Of a stretch of DNA of 64,000 bases, positions 16,728 to 25,600 are shown in pieces. The position numbers and the translations under genes are program-made. The stretch is from contig NZ_QOIL01000009.1 in assembly GCF_003323745.1 (NCBI RefSeq), positions 186,001 through 250,000 of the forward strand. The letters run 5' to 3'. Under the pieces are notes generated by a model, which had not been told where the DNA came from, ran no database searches, and saw nothing but the letters and a program-made list of their open reading frames with translations. Source of the DNA: Sphaerisporangium album. Lineage in GTDB: Bacteria > Actinomycetota > Actinomycetes > Streptosporangiales > Streptosporangiaceae. Every line of letters starts with the position of its first letter. Positions within the stretch are counted from its first letter, which is position 1.

Positions 16728-18224
16728 ATGGGAACTCCAGGGCAGCTAGTGGTCAAGCGGTACCGGCTGATGCGCGCCCTGGGCCAGGGCGGCATGGGCA
16801 TGGTCTGGGAGGGACACGACACGCTCCTGGACCGTCCGGTCGCGATCAAGGAAGTCCTGATCCCGGACACGCTGACCTCGCGCCAGCGGCTCAGCATGAT
16901 CCAGAGCACGGCGCGCGAGGCCCGCATGGCGGCGCGGCTCAACCACCGCAACATCGTGAGCGTCTTCGACGTGGCCGACGAGGACGGCCGTCCGTGGATA
17001 ATCATGGAGCTCGTCCCGTCCCGCTCGCTCGACCGGGTGATCGCCGGCGAGGGCACCCTGTCGGTGACCCGCGCGGCCACGATCGCCACCGAAGTGCTCA
17101 CCGCCCTGTCCGTCGCGCACGCCGCGGGCATCGTGCACCGCGACGTCAAACCGGCGAACATCCTCATCGGCTACGACGGGCGCGTCGTCCTCAGCGACTT
17201 CGGCATCGCCACCTCCACCTCGCCCGGCGACCCGCGCGCCCCGCGCGGCGGCGCGACCGGCTCCCCGGGCTTCCTCGCCCCCGAACGCGCGGGCGGCACC
17301 CCCGCAGGGCCGGCCTCCGACCTGTGGTCCCTCGGCGCGACGCTGTTCGCCACCGTCGTCGGCAAGCCGCCCTTCGAGGGCACCCGGGGAGCGCTGTCCA
17401 CGCTGCTCACCCAGGACGCCGAGCTGGCCAAGGCCCCCGAGGAACTGCGTGCCGTCCTGGCCGGGCTGCTCGCCACCGACCCCGCCAGGCGCATGGGCCC
17501 CACCGAGGCCAAGCGCCTGCTCGACGCGCTCGTCTCGCCGGCCGCAGGCGCGGCCCCCGTACGTCGCGCCGGGCGCCGCGGGCGGGTGCTGGCCGTCGTC
17601 GCCGCGGCCACGGCCGCCGCGGTGGCGATCGGCGGGTGGGCGGTCCTGCGCCCGGCCGACCCCGCGAACGCCGGTCCCGTCGGCGCGCCCACCCCGGCCG
17701 CGCCCACGACCGCCGCCGCGCCGTCCCCCTCCCTCACCCCGGCGGCGGCGCCCGTCCGGCTCAAGCTGAAGTGGTACGACAACGGCCGGGGATGGAAGGC
17801 CGGGGTGCCGAGAGGCTGGCGGCTGTCCATCCAGGAGGACTACTACACCTGGTCCGAGCCGGAGGGCATCGCCCACCTCGGGCTGGAGGTGATCCCCACC
17901 CTCGGGAGGAAACCGGCCGACCTGCTCGCGGAGGTCGAGGCCTCGCTGTCCCGGTCGGTGCGGAAGTACCACCGCGTCCGGCTCGGGAAGGTCCCGTCCA
18001 GGCGGGGCGCCGTCGTCGCGGAGTGGGAGAGCACCTGGACCGGGCCCGGGTACCACTCGTGGGCGGTGCGCGGGGTGGCCTACCGCGAGCTACAGCGCAT
18101 GATCGTCACCGGCGACCGGATCAGCGTCATCGACTGGTCGGTCACGGCCTCCCAGTGGGAACGGCTCAGGCCGACCATGGAGTCGGTGTTCAAGTACTAC
18201 CGGCCTCCGGGCACGAACGGCTGA
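16728..18224 (+). CDS. Serine/threonine protein kinase with single membrane span and extracytoplasmic domain
   Basis: A 498-residue PASTA-less Hanks-type kinase. The Gly loop is LGQGGMGMVWEG, the ATP Lys is in VAIKEVL, the catalytic loop is HRDVKPANIL, the Mg motif is SDFGIAT and the APE region is FLAPERAGG. A hydrophobic helix (about residues 285-305, AVVAAATAAAVAIGGWAVL) is followed by a Pro/Ala/Thr-rich stalk and an outer domain of ~150 residues (WYDNGRGWKAGVPRGW) of unknown function, common in actinomycete kinases. ATG 16728 is favoured by the GAGGGGG upstream. The signal sensed is unknown. It is bordered directly by transposase debris. Confidence 0.9.
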   Translation: MGTPGQLVVKRYRLMRALGQGGMGMVWEGHDTLLDRPVAIKEVLIPDTLTSRQRLSMIQSTAREARMAARLNHRNIVSVFDVADEDGRPWIIMELVPSRSLDRVIAGEGTLSVTRAATIATEVLTALSVAHAAGIVHRDVKPANILIGYDGRVVLSDFGIATSTSPGDPRAPRGGATGSPGFLAPERAGGTPAGPASDLWSLGATLFATVVGKPPFEGTRGALSTLLTQDAELAKAPEELRAVLAGLLATDPARRMGPTEAKRLLDALVSPAAGAAPVRRAGRRGRVLAVVAAATAAAVAIGGWAVLRPADPANAGPVGAPTPAAPTTAAAPSPSLTPAAAPVRLKLKWYDNGRGWKAGVPRGWRLSIQEDYYTWSEPEGIAHLGLEVIPTLGRKPADLLAEVEASLSRSVRKYHRVRLGKVPSRRGAVVAEWESTWTGPGYHSWAVRGVAYRELQRMIVTGDRISVIDWSVTASQWERLRPTMESVFKYYRPPGTNG

Positions 18225-18238
18225 CCCGGCCGGTTCCT

Positions 18239-18334
18239 CCCTGCTCGGCCGTAAACCTGCCGTTTCAGCATCTTGATCCGGTTGACGTTGCCTTCAACGG
18301 TTCCGGAGCTGTGTGGGTCCGGCGTGACGACGTC
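18239..18334 (-). pseudogene. ISL3-family transposase remnant, C-terminal part
   Basis: The minus strand encodes HSSGTVEGNVNRIKMLKRQV followed by YGRAG. This is the conserved C-terminal signature of ISL3-type transposases (SSG.VEG..NRIK..KRQ.YGRA). The frame has no start and no upstream catalytic domain, so it is a decayed fragment. It begins 14 bp past the kinase stop. The segment that should precede it in an intact transposase is found in the same orientation at 22317-22391. Confidence 0.7.
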
Positions 18335-18355
18335 GAGAAACCTTCTTAGGGGCAC

Positions 18356-18878
18356 CATGGGAACCATGACGACGACGCTGCCCCGCTCCCTCACCGAGAG
18401 GATCCTTCTCACCGGCCGTGAGTACCTCCGGGTGTCCAAGGATCGGTCCGAACGGCTCAATCCGTGACGCAGCAGCACGGCGACAACAGGCGGTCGCGCC
18501 GACCGGCACGGGATCACGCTCCTGGACCCGTACGCCGAACAGGTGGCCGCGTCCGCATCGCGCTACGCCCGCAAGGAACGGGACGAGTTCCACAGCCTCA
18601 TGAGCGATCTGGGGACCGGCCGGTTCGGCGCTGACGTTCTCCTTCTGTGGGAGTCCTCGCGTGGCTCGCCTGGCGTCGGTGAGTGGGTGACCATGCTCGA
18701 TCTGCTCGAAGATGGCGGAATCCTTGTGCATGTGACCACGCACGGCCGGACCCACGACCCATCCAACGCTCGCGACCAGCGGACGCTGCTCGAAGATGCC
18801 GTGGACACCGAATACGAGAGGGCCAAGACGAGAGGCAGGATCTTGCGAGACGTGCCAGCGATTTTGGTAGGGGGGTGA
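18356..18878 (+). pseudogene. Serine recombinase (integrase) N-terminal remnant, frameshifted and truncated
   Basis: Three successive frames together give the resolvase/integrase N-terminal domain. GREYLRVSKDRSERL carries the catalytic Ser in RVSKDRS. A shifted VTQQHGDNRR piece follows, then DPYAEQVAASASRYARKERD, GADVLLLWESSRGS, TMLDLLEDGGILVHVTTHGR and DPSNARDQRTLL. The frame stops soon after RILRDVPAILVGG, so the recombinase and zinc-ribbon domains of a large serine integrase are missing. At least two frameshifts and the truncation make it non-functional. It marks one end of a probable former integrative element. Confidence 0.75.
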
Positions 18879-18920
18879 GCGACCCCATCCAACCTCTCCC
18901 GCGCCTCTCTCCCCGCGCAG

Positions 18921-18946
18921 AAAAACGGGGCCCGATCAGGGCCCCG
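18921..18946 (-). terminator. Rho-independent terminator of the minus-strand small-gene operon
   Basis: CGGGGCCC (18926-18933) and GGGCCCCG (18939-18946) form an 8-bp stem with loop GATCA. On the minus strand it is followed by GTTTTT. It lies 35 bp after the last small gene. Confidence 0.8.
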
Positions 18947-18980
18947 CGGCGTGCTGGATGGTGGCCCTGCCCCCGATCTG

Positions 18981-19061
18981 TCACGAGCAGGGCCAGTTCA
19001 TCCCCTGCGCGACGAACTCCAGGAACCTCGCGTGCCATGAGGTGTCGGGGTAGGGCGCCAT
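18981..19061 (-). CDS. Possible 26-residue protein, last member of the small-gene operon
   Basis: The reading frame starts at an ATG whose first base is the last base of the preceding stop (TGATG) and ends shortly before the operon terminator. The peptide opens MAPYPDTSWHARFLEF and ends MNWPCS. It has no recognisable motif. The tight overlap and its position just upstream of a terminator are the only arguments that it is translated; it could also be trailing sequence. Confidence 0.35.
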   Translation of the reverse strand: MAPYPDTSWHARFLEFVAQGMNWPCS

Positions 19062-19351
19062 CACCGGGCCTGCCCGAGCAGGATGCGCTCCCACAGCTCG
19101 GCGATCTGCGCGTGCCGCATCCGCGCGGTCTGCACGGTCGCCTCGCCGTCGCGGGTGCGTTCGATGTAGCCGCGGCCGCCAGCCGACACCAGGTAGTACA
19201 CCTCGTTCCGGCACCGGCAGGTCCAGCGCAGCACCCGCCGCCGGTCCTCGGCCTGGGTCGCGGGCTGCCAGTCGATGACCTCGGCGTCGCGCTTCGACGT
19301 GGGGACGTGGTAGCCGTGATCTGCGTTGCCTTGGGTCGCGGTGAGCGTCAC
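19061..19351 (-). CDS. Unknown 96-residue protein with CxC motif
   Basis: Fourth member of a minus-strand series. GTG 19351 overlaps the upstream stop (GTGA). The core contains VLRWTCRCRNEVYYLVSAGG, a strand-rich segment with a CRC pair, followed by a basic helix RTRDGEATVQTARMRHAQIA. The family is not recognised. Similar small proteins are found beside XRE regulators and in actinomycete integrative elements, which fits the recombinase remnant nearby. Its role may be accessory to the divergent regulator, but that is only a guess from position. Confidence 0.6.
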   Translation of the reverse strand: MTLTATQGNADHGYHVPTSKRDAEVIDWQPATQAEDRRRVLRWTCRCRNEVYYLVSAGGRGYIERTRDGEATVQTARMRHAQIAELWERILLGQAR

Positions 19352-19749
19352 GGCTGTTCCTCCTGGCTCGCCTGCTCAGCGATGGCGACGGCGCAGTCCT
19401 CACAGGCCAGGTGGTCGGTCGGCGTCCACATGACGGGCACCCCGCTGATCGCCGTGACCGTGGCCTGAGCGGCGCACGCCGCAGCGGCCGCAACGAACGG
19501 GATGGCCGTCTTCCAGGGCACGGCGTGCTGGATCCCGGATGCCCCGACGAACGCCACCGCGTAGATCGGGCCACGCGCAAGCGGCGTGATAGGGCCCCGA
19601 GGTCCCTCCGACCAGAGGCCATCGACCAGGGACAGCCGCGGGAAGTACCCGCCCACCGAGATCCGCGCGCCGGGCCCGAAGCCGTAGGGGTCGGTGGGCT
19701 CGGCCTCGGGCGGCTCGGCCGGGCCGCGGTGCTTGCGCGGGCCGCTCAT
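19348..19749 (-). CDS. Unknown 133-residue protein
   Basis: Third member of the series. ATG 19749 overlaps the preceding stop (ATGA) and its own stop overlaps the next GTG. It opens with a charged, proline-rich stretch (SGPRKHRGPAEPPEAEP), then aromatic/glycine strands (GARISVGGYFPRLSLVDG), an alanine-rich hydrophobic helix around AIPFVAAAAACAAQATVTAI, and an acidic C-terminus with a CEDC pair. The helix could be a membrane segment. No family recognised. Confidence 0.55.
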   Translation of the reverse strand: MSGPRKHRGPAEPPEAEPTDPYGFGPGARISVGGYFPRLSLVDGLWSEGPRGPITPLARGPIYAVAFVGASGIQHAVPWKTAIPFVAAAAACAAQATVTAISGVPVMWTPTDHLACEDCAVAIAEQASQEEQP

Positions 19750-20051
19750 GCCACCCTCACCGACGGCCGAAACCGGCGCTCCATCGCTTCGGCCTCGACG
19801 TCGCGCATCACCTCGCGCAGTTCGCCGGCGGTGTGCGCGTACACCATGACCGGCTCGTCCGACCACAGCGCGATGGCAAAGAACCGGCGACTCCACGAGC
19901 CGTACATCACGTGCCAACCGGACTCGGCGCGGTCGAGCTGGACGGCCGCGGCCGTCTGCTCAGGGTCCCACCGGCGCGGCGTGGCCAGCTCGCTGTCGAG
20001 CATGGCGTTGGGCACCGTGCCGTCTCGGTGCCGTCCGAGGGCCCGGCTCAC
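19746..20051 (-). CDS. Unknown 101-residue protein
   Basis: Second member of the series. GTG 20051 overlaps the upstream stop (GTGA). The sequence contains LDSELATPRRWDPEQTAAAV, an aromatic strand WHVMYGSWSRRFFAIALW and a C-terminal helix ELREVMRDVEAEAMERRFRP. The compact alpha/beta appearance and tryptophan content suggest a real folded protein. No family recognised. Perfect overlap with both neighbours argues that it functions with them. Confidence 0.6.
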   Translation of the reverse strand: MSRALGRHRDGTVPNAMLDSELATPRRWDPEQTAAAVQLDRAESGWHVMYGSWSRRFFAIALWSDEPVMVYAHTAGELREVMRDVEAEAMERRFRPSVRVA

Positions 20052-20464
20052 GCGGCCGCTCCCTGCCAGTACGGCGTACGCCGGTTGCCCGAGGGCGCGG
20101 TATCCGGGGCGCGGCCACGCCCGGCGGGCAGGGGGCTCGCGACGGGTCGCCCGTGGGGCGCCGTGACGGGCCGCTCGTGGAGCCTGCCCGGGCGCGGCGC
20201 GGCCGCGGGCGGGTGAACCTCCAGCGGCCGCGAGGGCGCCGCGGCGTACGGGGTGGCGCACAACCCCAGACGGCGCCGCGCGGACAGCCGGGCGCGCATC
20301 TGGGCGGCCGTGGGCTGCTCCCACTCGTGATGACGCCGATGCGGCAGGCTCGCCGAGTCGTGCGCGTAGGGGGCGTGGCCGCACCACCGGCAGCCGAGCG
20401 GTAACGGCGGAGCGTCGGCACTCCAGCGGACGCGGACAGCACGAATGCCTCTAATCTTGGGCAT
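20048..20464 (-). CDS. Unknown 138-residue protein with N-terminal CxxC zinc-knuckle-like segment
   Basis: First gene of the minus-strand operon, divergent from the XRE gene with a 192-bp gap. It starts MPKIRGIRAVRVRWSADAPP and has GCRWCGHAPYAHDS, then HRRHHEWEQPTAAQMRARL. The pair of Cys and several His could bind a metal. The C-terminal half is proline/arginine-rich and looks disordered. Its function is unknown. The shared upstream region with XRE suggests common regulation through the GGTCAACA repeats. Confidence 0.5.
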   Translation of the reverse strand: MPKIRGIRAVRVRWSADAPPLPLGCRWCGHAPYAHDSASLPHRRHHEWEQPTAAQMRARLSARRRLGLCATPYAAAPSRPLEVHPPAAAPRPGRLHERPVTAPHGRPVASPLPAGRGRAPDTAPSGNRRTPYWQGAAA

Positions 20465-20616
20465 CGGGTCAGGACCTCGATTCCTGATCAAGGCCCCGGA
20501 GCCCCCGGTGTTCCCGCACCGGGCCGGGGCCGCCAAGCGCTTTGCGTGGCGTGGCTGCCATGCAAGCAGCGGGGCGGTTACGGTTGGGAGTGTTGGCCTG
20601 TTGCTCTGTGCGCCCG

Positions 20617-20644
20617 GGTCAACATGGTCAACACGCGGTCAACA
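20617..20644. promoter_or_regulatory. Three direct repeats GGTCAACA upstream of the XRE gene
   Basis: GGTCAACA occurs at 20617-20624, 20626-20633 and 20637-20644, ending 12 bp before the XRE start. The spacing of 9 and 11 bp puts them on about one helix face. They are the most likely operator of the XRE regulator in the divergent promoter region. Confidence 0.5.
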
Positions 20645-20656
20645 CTCGGGACGGCC

Positions 20657-21814
20657 ATGACGACGACCTTCGGCGAGCAGATGCGGGCGCTCTTGGCTGA
20701 GCGCGGGGTGTCATTGCGCGGGCTCGCCAAGACCATCCACTACGACGTCGGGTACTTGTCCAAGGTCGCCAACGACCACAAGGTTCCATCGCTCCCGCTG
20801 GCCGAGTTACTCGATTCGACCTTGAAGGCCGGCGGCGCCCTCGTGGCGCTCGTGCGTCCGGACGCCAGAGCCCTGACTAGTCCCGCGGGGCCCTCGATAG
20901 CCCACCGGCCGACCAATCGCGTCGCGCCCGAACTCGTCGACTACTTCCGTGAGCAACTCGCAGGCCACTACGTCGCCGATCGCCACCTCGGAGCGCTACG
21001 CCTCACCCCCATCGTGAGTGCGCAGTATCAACTGCTGTGCGAGCTCGCCGACGAAGCCCGCGGCGCACTGCGCCCGGCAATGTGGGCGTTGGCGACCGGG
21101 TACGCGGCCTTCATCGGCTGGCTCTACCAGGACGGCGGGGACCTCAATCGGTCGGTGTACTGGCATGACGTGACGCTGGAGCGCGCACATCGCTCGCTTG
21201 ACCCGCAACTCGTCGGCTTTGCCCTGCACAACAAGGCGATGCTATACGCGGACATGGGCGACGGCGCGAGCGTCGTCGACCTGGCTGAGGCGGCGTTGGT
21301 GCATGAATCGAAGCTCTGCGCAAAGGTGCGAGTGCTCGCCCTACAGCAGGCAGCCCACGGCCGATCGCTCATGGGTGGTGCCGACGCCCGAGACGAGTGT
21401 GACCGTTTGCTGGACAGAGCCGCCGCCCTGGTCGAGCAGATGGACGACGCGTATCCGTGGGGCAGTGCATGCCTGACGCCCCACTATCTCGACGTCCAGC
21501 GGGCTACCTGCTATGTCCGGCTCGATGTGCTCGATGAGGCGTTGGCGCTGTGGGACCAGACACTTCCTGCCATGTCCGCCGGAGCCCGGAGAGACGCGGG
21601 CGTGTTCCTTGCACGTCAGGCACAGGCGCTCGCGGCTCGCAGTGAGCCGGAACAGGCAGTAGAGATCGCTGGGCAAGTCGTCACCCTGGTCGAAGAAACA
21701 GGCTCGGCGCGAATGCGAAGGGAGCTACAGACGCTTGAGACGCGCATGAAACCGTGGGCTAAGGAGCGACCCGGCCGACAGCTCAGGGCAGCCCTGGGCA
21801 GCCTAAGGAGGTAG
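20657..21814 (+). CDS. XRE-family regulator with helical TPR-like C-terminus
   Basis: 385 residues. The N-terminal HTH (FGEQMRALLAERGVSLRGLA, then YDVGYLSKVANDHK) is followed by a proline-rich linker and ~290 residues of helical repeats. ATG 20657 is favoured because upstream frame residues are not protein-like and the operator repeats end just before it. It is divergent to the five small genes and directly followed (SD-overlapping junction, 3 bp) by a pterin-dehydratase-like gene. Likely autoregulated. The arrangement, an XRE protein paired with a small partner, is common in actinomycetes, but the partner here is unusual. Confidence 0.82.
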   Translation: MTTTFGEQMRALLAERGVSLRGLAKTIHYDVGYLSKVANDHKVPSLPLAELLDSTLKAGGALVALVRPDARALTSPAGPSIAHRPTNRVAPELVDYFREQLAGHYVADRHLGALRLTPIVSAQYQLLCELADEARGALRPAMWALATGYAAFIGWLYQDGGDLNRSVYWHDVTLERAHRSLDPQLVGFALHNKAMLYADMGDGASVVDLAEAALVHESKLCAKVRVLALQQAAHGRSLMGGADARDECDRLLDRAAALVEQMDDAYPWGSACLTPHYLDVQRATCYVRLDVLDEALALWDQTLPAMSAGARRDAGVFLARQAQALAARSEPEQAVEIAGQVVTLVEETGSARMRRELQTLETRMKPWAKERPGRQLRAALGSLRR

Positions 21815-21817
21815 CAC

Positions 21818-22129
21818 GTGAGTTTACGGACGCCCCTAACGTCCGAAAGCGTCACGGAGCGACTCGGCGACACCGGATGGTCCGGCGACACTGCCGAGAT
21901 CAGCCGGACCTACGCCGTCGAGTACGACACGGCAATCCGCATCGTCGCCGAGGTCGGCGTGGCAGCAATCGAGCTGGAGCACCGGCCGGACATCGACATC
22001 CGATGGGATCGGTTGCGGTTCGCCATGACTACGCACACCGCCGGCGATGTGGTGACCGAACTCGACTTCGCGTTGGCCGAGCGGATCAACGAGATAGCTC
22101 GTCGGCATGGGGCTCAGGCCGTGTCCTGA
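21818..22129 (+). CDS. Pterin-4a-carbinolamine dehydratase-like protein (degenerate active site)
   Basis: A 103-residue protein matching the PCD/DCoH fold: LGDTGWSGDTAEISRTY, then EVGVAAIELEHRPDIDIRWD, RLRFAMTTHTAGDVVTELDF and ALAERIN. The family motif normally reads E/D-x3-H-H/N-P; here it is ELEHRP, so one of the paired residues is Arg. The second His region (TTHTAG) and the following Asp are kept. It could be a weak dehydratase or a dimerisation-type cofactor. The AAGGAGG SD 6 bp before GTG 21818 and a 3-bp gap show it is co-expressed with the XRE regulator. Confidence 0.72.
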   Translation: MSLRTPLTSESVTERLGDTGWSGDTAEISRTYAVEYDTAIRIVAEVGVAAIELEHRPDIDIRWDRLRFAMTTHTAGDVVTELDFALAERINEIARRHGAQAVS

Positions 22130-22140
22130 GCCCCATGCCG
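22103..22140 (+). terminator. Perfect 16-bp hairpin terminator after the XRE/PCD operon
   Basis: CGGCATGGGGCTCAGG (22103-22118) and CCTGAGCCCCATGCCG (22125-22140) pair perfectly around a 6-nt loop and overlap the stop codon of the PCD-like gene. There is no T-run, as is usual in high-GC actinomycetes. Confidence 0.75.
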
Positions 22141-22686
22141 CATCGTCCGCAGCCACGCCCCGCCGGTCACATGACCGTCGGGGGCGTTCCTCAGTCCCGC
22201 ACTGCGTCGACCCGGCGCCCTCGTAAGCCCTGGCGAGCTCGCGCAGCGCTCTCAGGAGTGTGCCCTACGGCACGATCATGGGCCGCCTAGATGGTCCGTG
22301 GATCCGTTATAAAGGTGTGTCGGTCCTGGTCGCGGCGGATGCCTGCCGCCAGGCGCTGGAGTTCGGGAATGTCGTCGGCCTCGACGAGTGATCACGCTCG
22401 GCGCGCTCGTCGACGAACCTCCTCACGGCTGGCCGCTCACCCCTCGCATCGCATCAGAATTTCATGGAAGAACCGCACGCACTTGGCCGATGACAGAACC
22501 CGCATCGAACTGGCGAACGTTACCTTCGAGCGCCTGGAGATCTTCCAAACCGGCAAGGACGCCACAGCGCTCTGGGGATGCACACCCCCATCCGATACGA
22601 GACGTTTATGAACGAACACCCAGATGGCTTTGACGCCGACCAACGCGACTCCACGGAACAGCACAAGCTGGATGGACGATGCGCTT
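22141..22686. other. Non-coding, scarred region between accessory operons
   Basis: About 550 bp with no supportable intact gene. It holds the ISL3 transposase piece at 22317-22391. Short open frames on the plus strand near 22440-22610 have mixed codon use and no start signal. The region looks like decayed mobile DNA. The large ATPase gene ends at 22687 without an obvious hairpin. Confidence 0.5.
22317..22391 (-). pseudogene. ISL3-family transposase remnant, internal part
   Basis: The minus strand reads SLVEADDIPELQRLAAGIRR followed by DQD. This resembles the segment of ISL3 transposases just upstream of the SSG.VEG signature (..AEA..LPEL..FA.G.RRD.DAV..). A stop lies immediately upstream in frame. 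It is in the same orientation as the C-terminal piece at 18239-18334, in the right N-to-C order. Both broken ends carry a similar decamer: GTGTCGGTCC at 22317-22326 and GTGTGGGTCC at 18311-18320. Confidence 0.55.
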
Positions 22687-25600
22687 TCATGGGGCTGCGC
22701 GCTGCATGATCTCCTGTTCCGTGAGCGGGTCGGCGGGGTGATGGCTGAGACACAGCGGCGTGCGGATCAGCACCTCGGGAATGCCCTCGGTCGAGGTGTA
22801 GAACTGTCCGGTTTCCAGTCGTCCCACCCGGTCGGCTCGACCACCGCGGGATTGCGCCAACCCCTTGACTACGTCGATCTGTGTTGGGCTGTTGATTCTG
22901 CCGATGAATTGCGTTGTGGCGTTCCCCGCGATCTGGTTGTGCAGGCCGCGCGGTGTTTGGGTGGCGAAGACCAAGCCGAGGCCGTACTTGCGTGCCTGCG
23001 ACGCCAGGGTCAGGGTGCTGGCCAGTGCCTCGGTCTTGGATGTCGCCGGCACAAGGGCCTGCGCCTCGTCCACCACGTAGAGGCCGCTCAGAGGGCGGCC
23101 TCGCGCCGGGTTCCGCTTGATCCATGAGAACAGGGCCATTTGCAGTTGGCTAACGAATCCCGGCCGCGCATCCTCACTGAGACCGATGAAGCTGATGACC
23201 GAGATGCGTGCTCGTTTGCCTGCCGACGGAGTAAGCAGTCGAACGGGATCCGCCGACTCGCTGGCACCCGCGAAGAGCGGGTCGGTGATCGTGGCGGCGG
23301 TCAGAAGTTGCCCCAGCTCGGCGGCGATCTGGTCCGCTCGGTCGATCTGGCTCACCTCGAGGGGCAGAGCGGAGAGCATGCCGAGGAAGGCCGTAAAGTC
23401 GCCGGCACCCGAGCGCGCGAAATGCTGCAGCGCCTGGCGGAGCACAGCCTTGCCCTTGCGAGCCTTGGCGCTCGCTCCCTCGACTTTGGCCCGAGGGGCG
23501 AGCGCCTCCACTGCGATACTCAGCGCGGATTCCAGTTCGTCACCGTCATCCAGGACGGCTGTGAAGTCCGGAAGCGGATGGAAGCTGAGCGGGCGTCCAC
23601 GGGAGCGGCCCGGCGTCCACACCACGACGTCGACTTCGTCGAAGTATCGGGCCGCCTTGGCCGGGTCGTCGGCTCCCCACCCGGAAGGCGGAGTGGGCCA
23701 GGGATCGCCCAGCCGAGCGAGGTCGTTGTTCGAGTCGAGAACGATGGAGGACACCCCGTTAAGCGCGCATTCCTCCACGAGGCGTCGCAGGAACACGGTC
23801 TTGCCGGATCCAGATCCGGCGAAGACGGCCGTGTGCCGAGCCAGCATGCTCACCTTCAGATCGAGGTCCGTACCGGTGTCCAACCTTCGGCCGACCGGGA
23901 TGACCGGAACACGGGCATCCGAGGAACCGGGTGACGTCTCCGCCCGCAAATCACGCTGCTGGGCGGGTGGCTGAAGGGGCGGGGCGGAATCGGGCGGCGT
24001 GAGCGCGCCGAGCAGGTTGCTGAGTAGTTCGGTGCCGCTCGCCGGACGGCGGACCCTCAGCCAGGCTTCGAACTCCTGGTCCTTATCGTCCGCCATCCGG
24101 CGCAGGGCGTCGAACACGCGCAGGTCGTCACCGCGTATCGTCACCGACTGCCCGCCATACTCCTTGAGCCGCGCCACGAGGGCCTGGGTTGCCCGTCCGT
24201 CCGACCATGCGTGGTTGCGCAGGACGATGAAACACCGCTCGGGTGTCTCAGGGCCGAGACCTGACGCGTCCATACCGTCTGTCAGCCGTTTCAGCGCTGC
24301 GTTATGATGCGGTGCCCCGATCATGCGGAACGTCCAATGGCGTTGTTCCTCCGAATCCGGGTTGAGCGCCTGGCGAAGTCTTGCGTGGAGGGTCGGCCTG
24401 CGACCCGGTGGCGGATCGACTGAGAAGGTGCCCCCAGCCTCGCCCTGCTCCATGATCCAGGCGTTAAGACCTGCGGCGAGCAGCGGAGGAGCGAGTTCAT
24501 CCTCATGGTCAGGGTCGAACGCGTTATCTGTATCGGCCTGTGTAAGCAATTCGGCGAAGCGGCCATCCAGCCGTGCCAGGTCCGTTTCACGTACGGCGGG
24601 GATGATTTCAGCGGGAATCTGACGTTGGTAGTCCGCGCCGCCTTGATCGAAACGTTCCAAAAGGCGAACCGTGTCTTCTGCTCGGCACGCCTCGACGTGT
24701 GCGTGGATGCGCCGAAGCACTCTTCTCGGAGTGAGACCTGCCGCTGTTTCGAACGCCGGGGGAGCGATCGGCCAGACCGGACCGGGCGGGGTGAAGCCCG
24801 CAGTGGAGAAGGCCACGGCCAAGCGCCGCTCGATCATGGTCCGAGCGATCTCCGCGTTCGCGATCGTGTCGAGGATCAGCGACGGCCGGAACCTATCCTG
24901 CGCCGTCCCGATGCCTCGGTCCGTGATCAGTTTCCACGACGAGGGAAGGCAGGCCACCAGACAGAGTGTTCGTTGGGTGACGTGCCGCAGGGCCATGAGG
25001 CCGCGCGCGATCTCGTCGATCAGATTCGACTGCTGATCCGTGCCGGGCGCTACGGTGACGGCTTGTGTCCGCGTGAGCGATCGGGAGTGTTCGAGGGTCG
25101 CGTCGACCTGGTCCACTGCGATGACGCTGGGACCCGTCAGCGCGAGGATCATTGAGAGGTCGATTGCGATGTCGTGAGGGCTCTTCACCGCTTTGCCCAT
25201 TCCCCAGGCTTGACGAGCGCCTTCCTCGGCCTCTTCGGTCGACATCAAGTGATCATGGGCCACTTCGAGACCCGGGCCGGAGGCGGCGGCGTACAGCGCC
25301 AACGCCCGGATGGTGTCCCGACACCGCACGAGCCCCCGGTCTCTGGCCAGCAGGCCGTTCACCAGAGCGTCGAGGTCTTCACGGGTGATGCTCGACCCAC
25401 GTTCGATCGCCGCGCCGATCCGATGACCGGTTCCCGCGAGGTCAGCCAGCGCACGCAGCGCCACCATCGCCTGGATCGGATCGTCCGAGCTCCCTATGGA
25501 GCGGCCGAGATCTTCCACCATCGCCGCCGTGGTCTGGCGCCAGAAGTCTTCTCCCGCGCTGAAGTCCACCAGGAAGAAGTAGCCACCCGCCTGTGCTATC

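Noticed and set aside
22291-22611. Plus-strand 106-codon frame in the scarred region
   Set aside because: Mixed codon use, no SD, and it lies antisense to an ISL3 transposase remnant.
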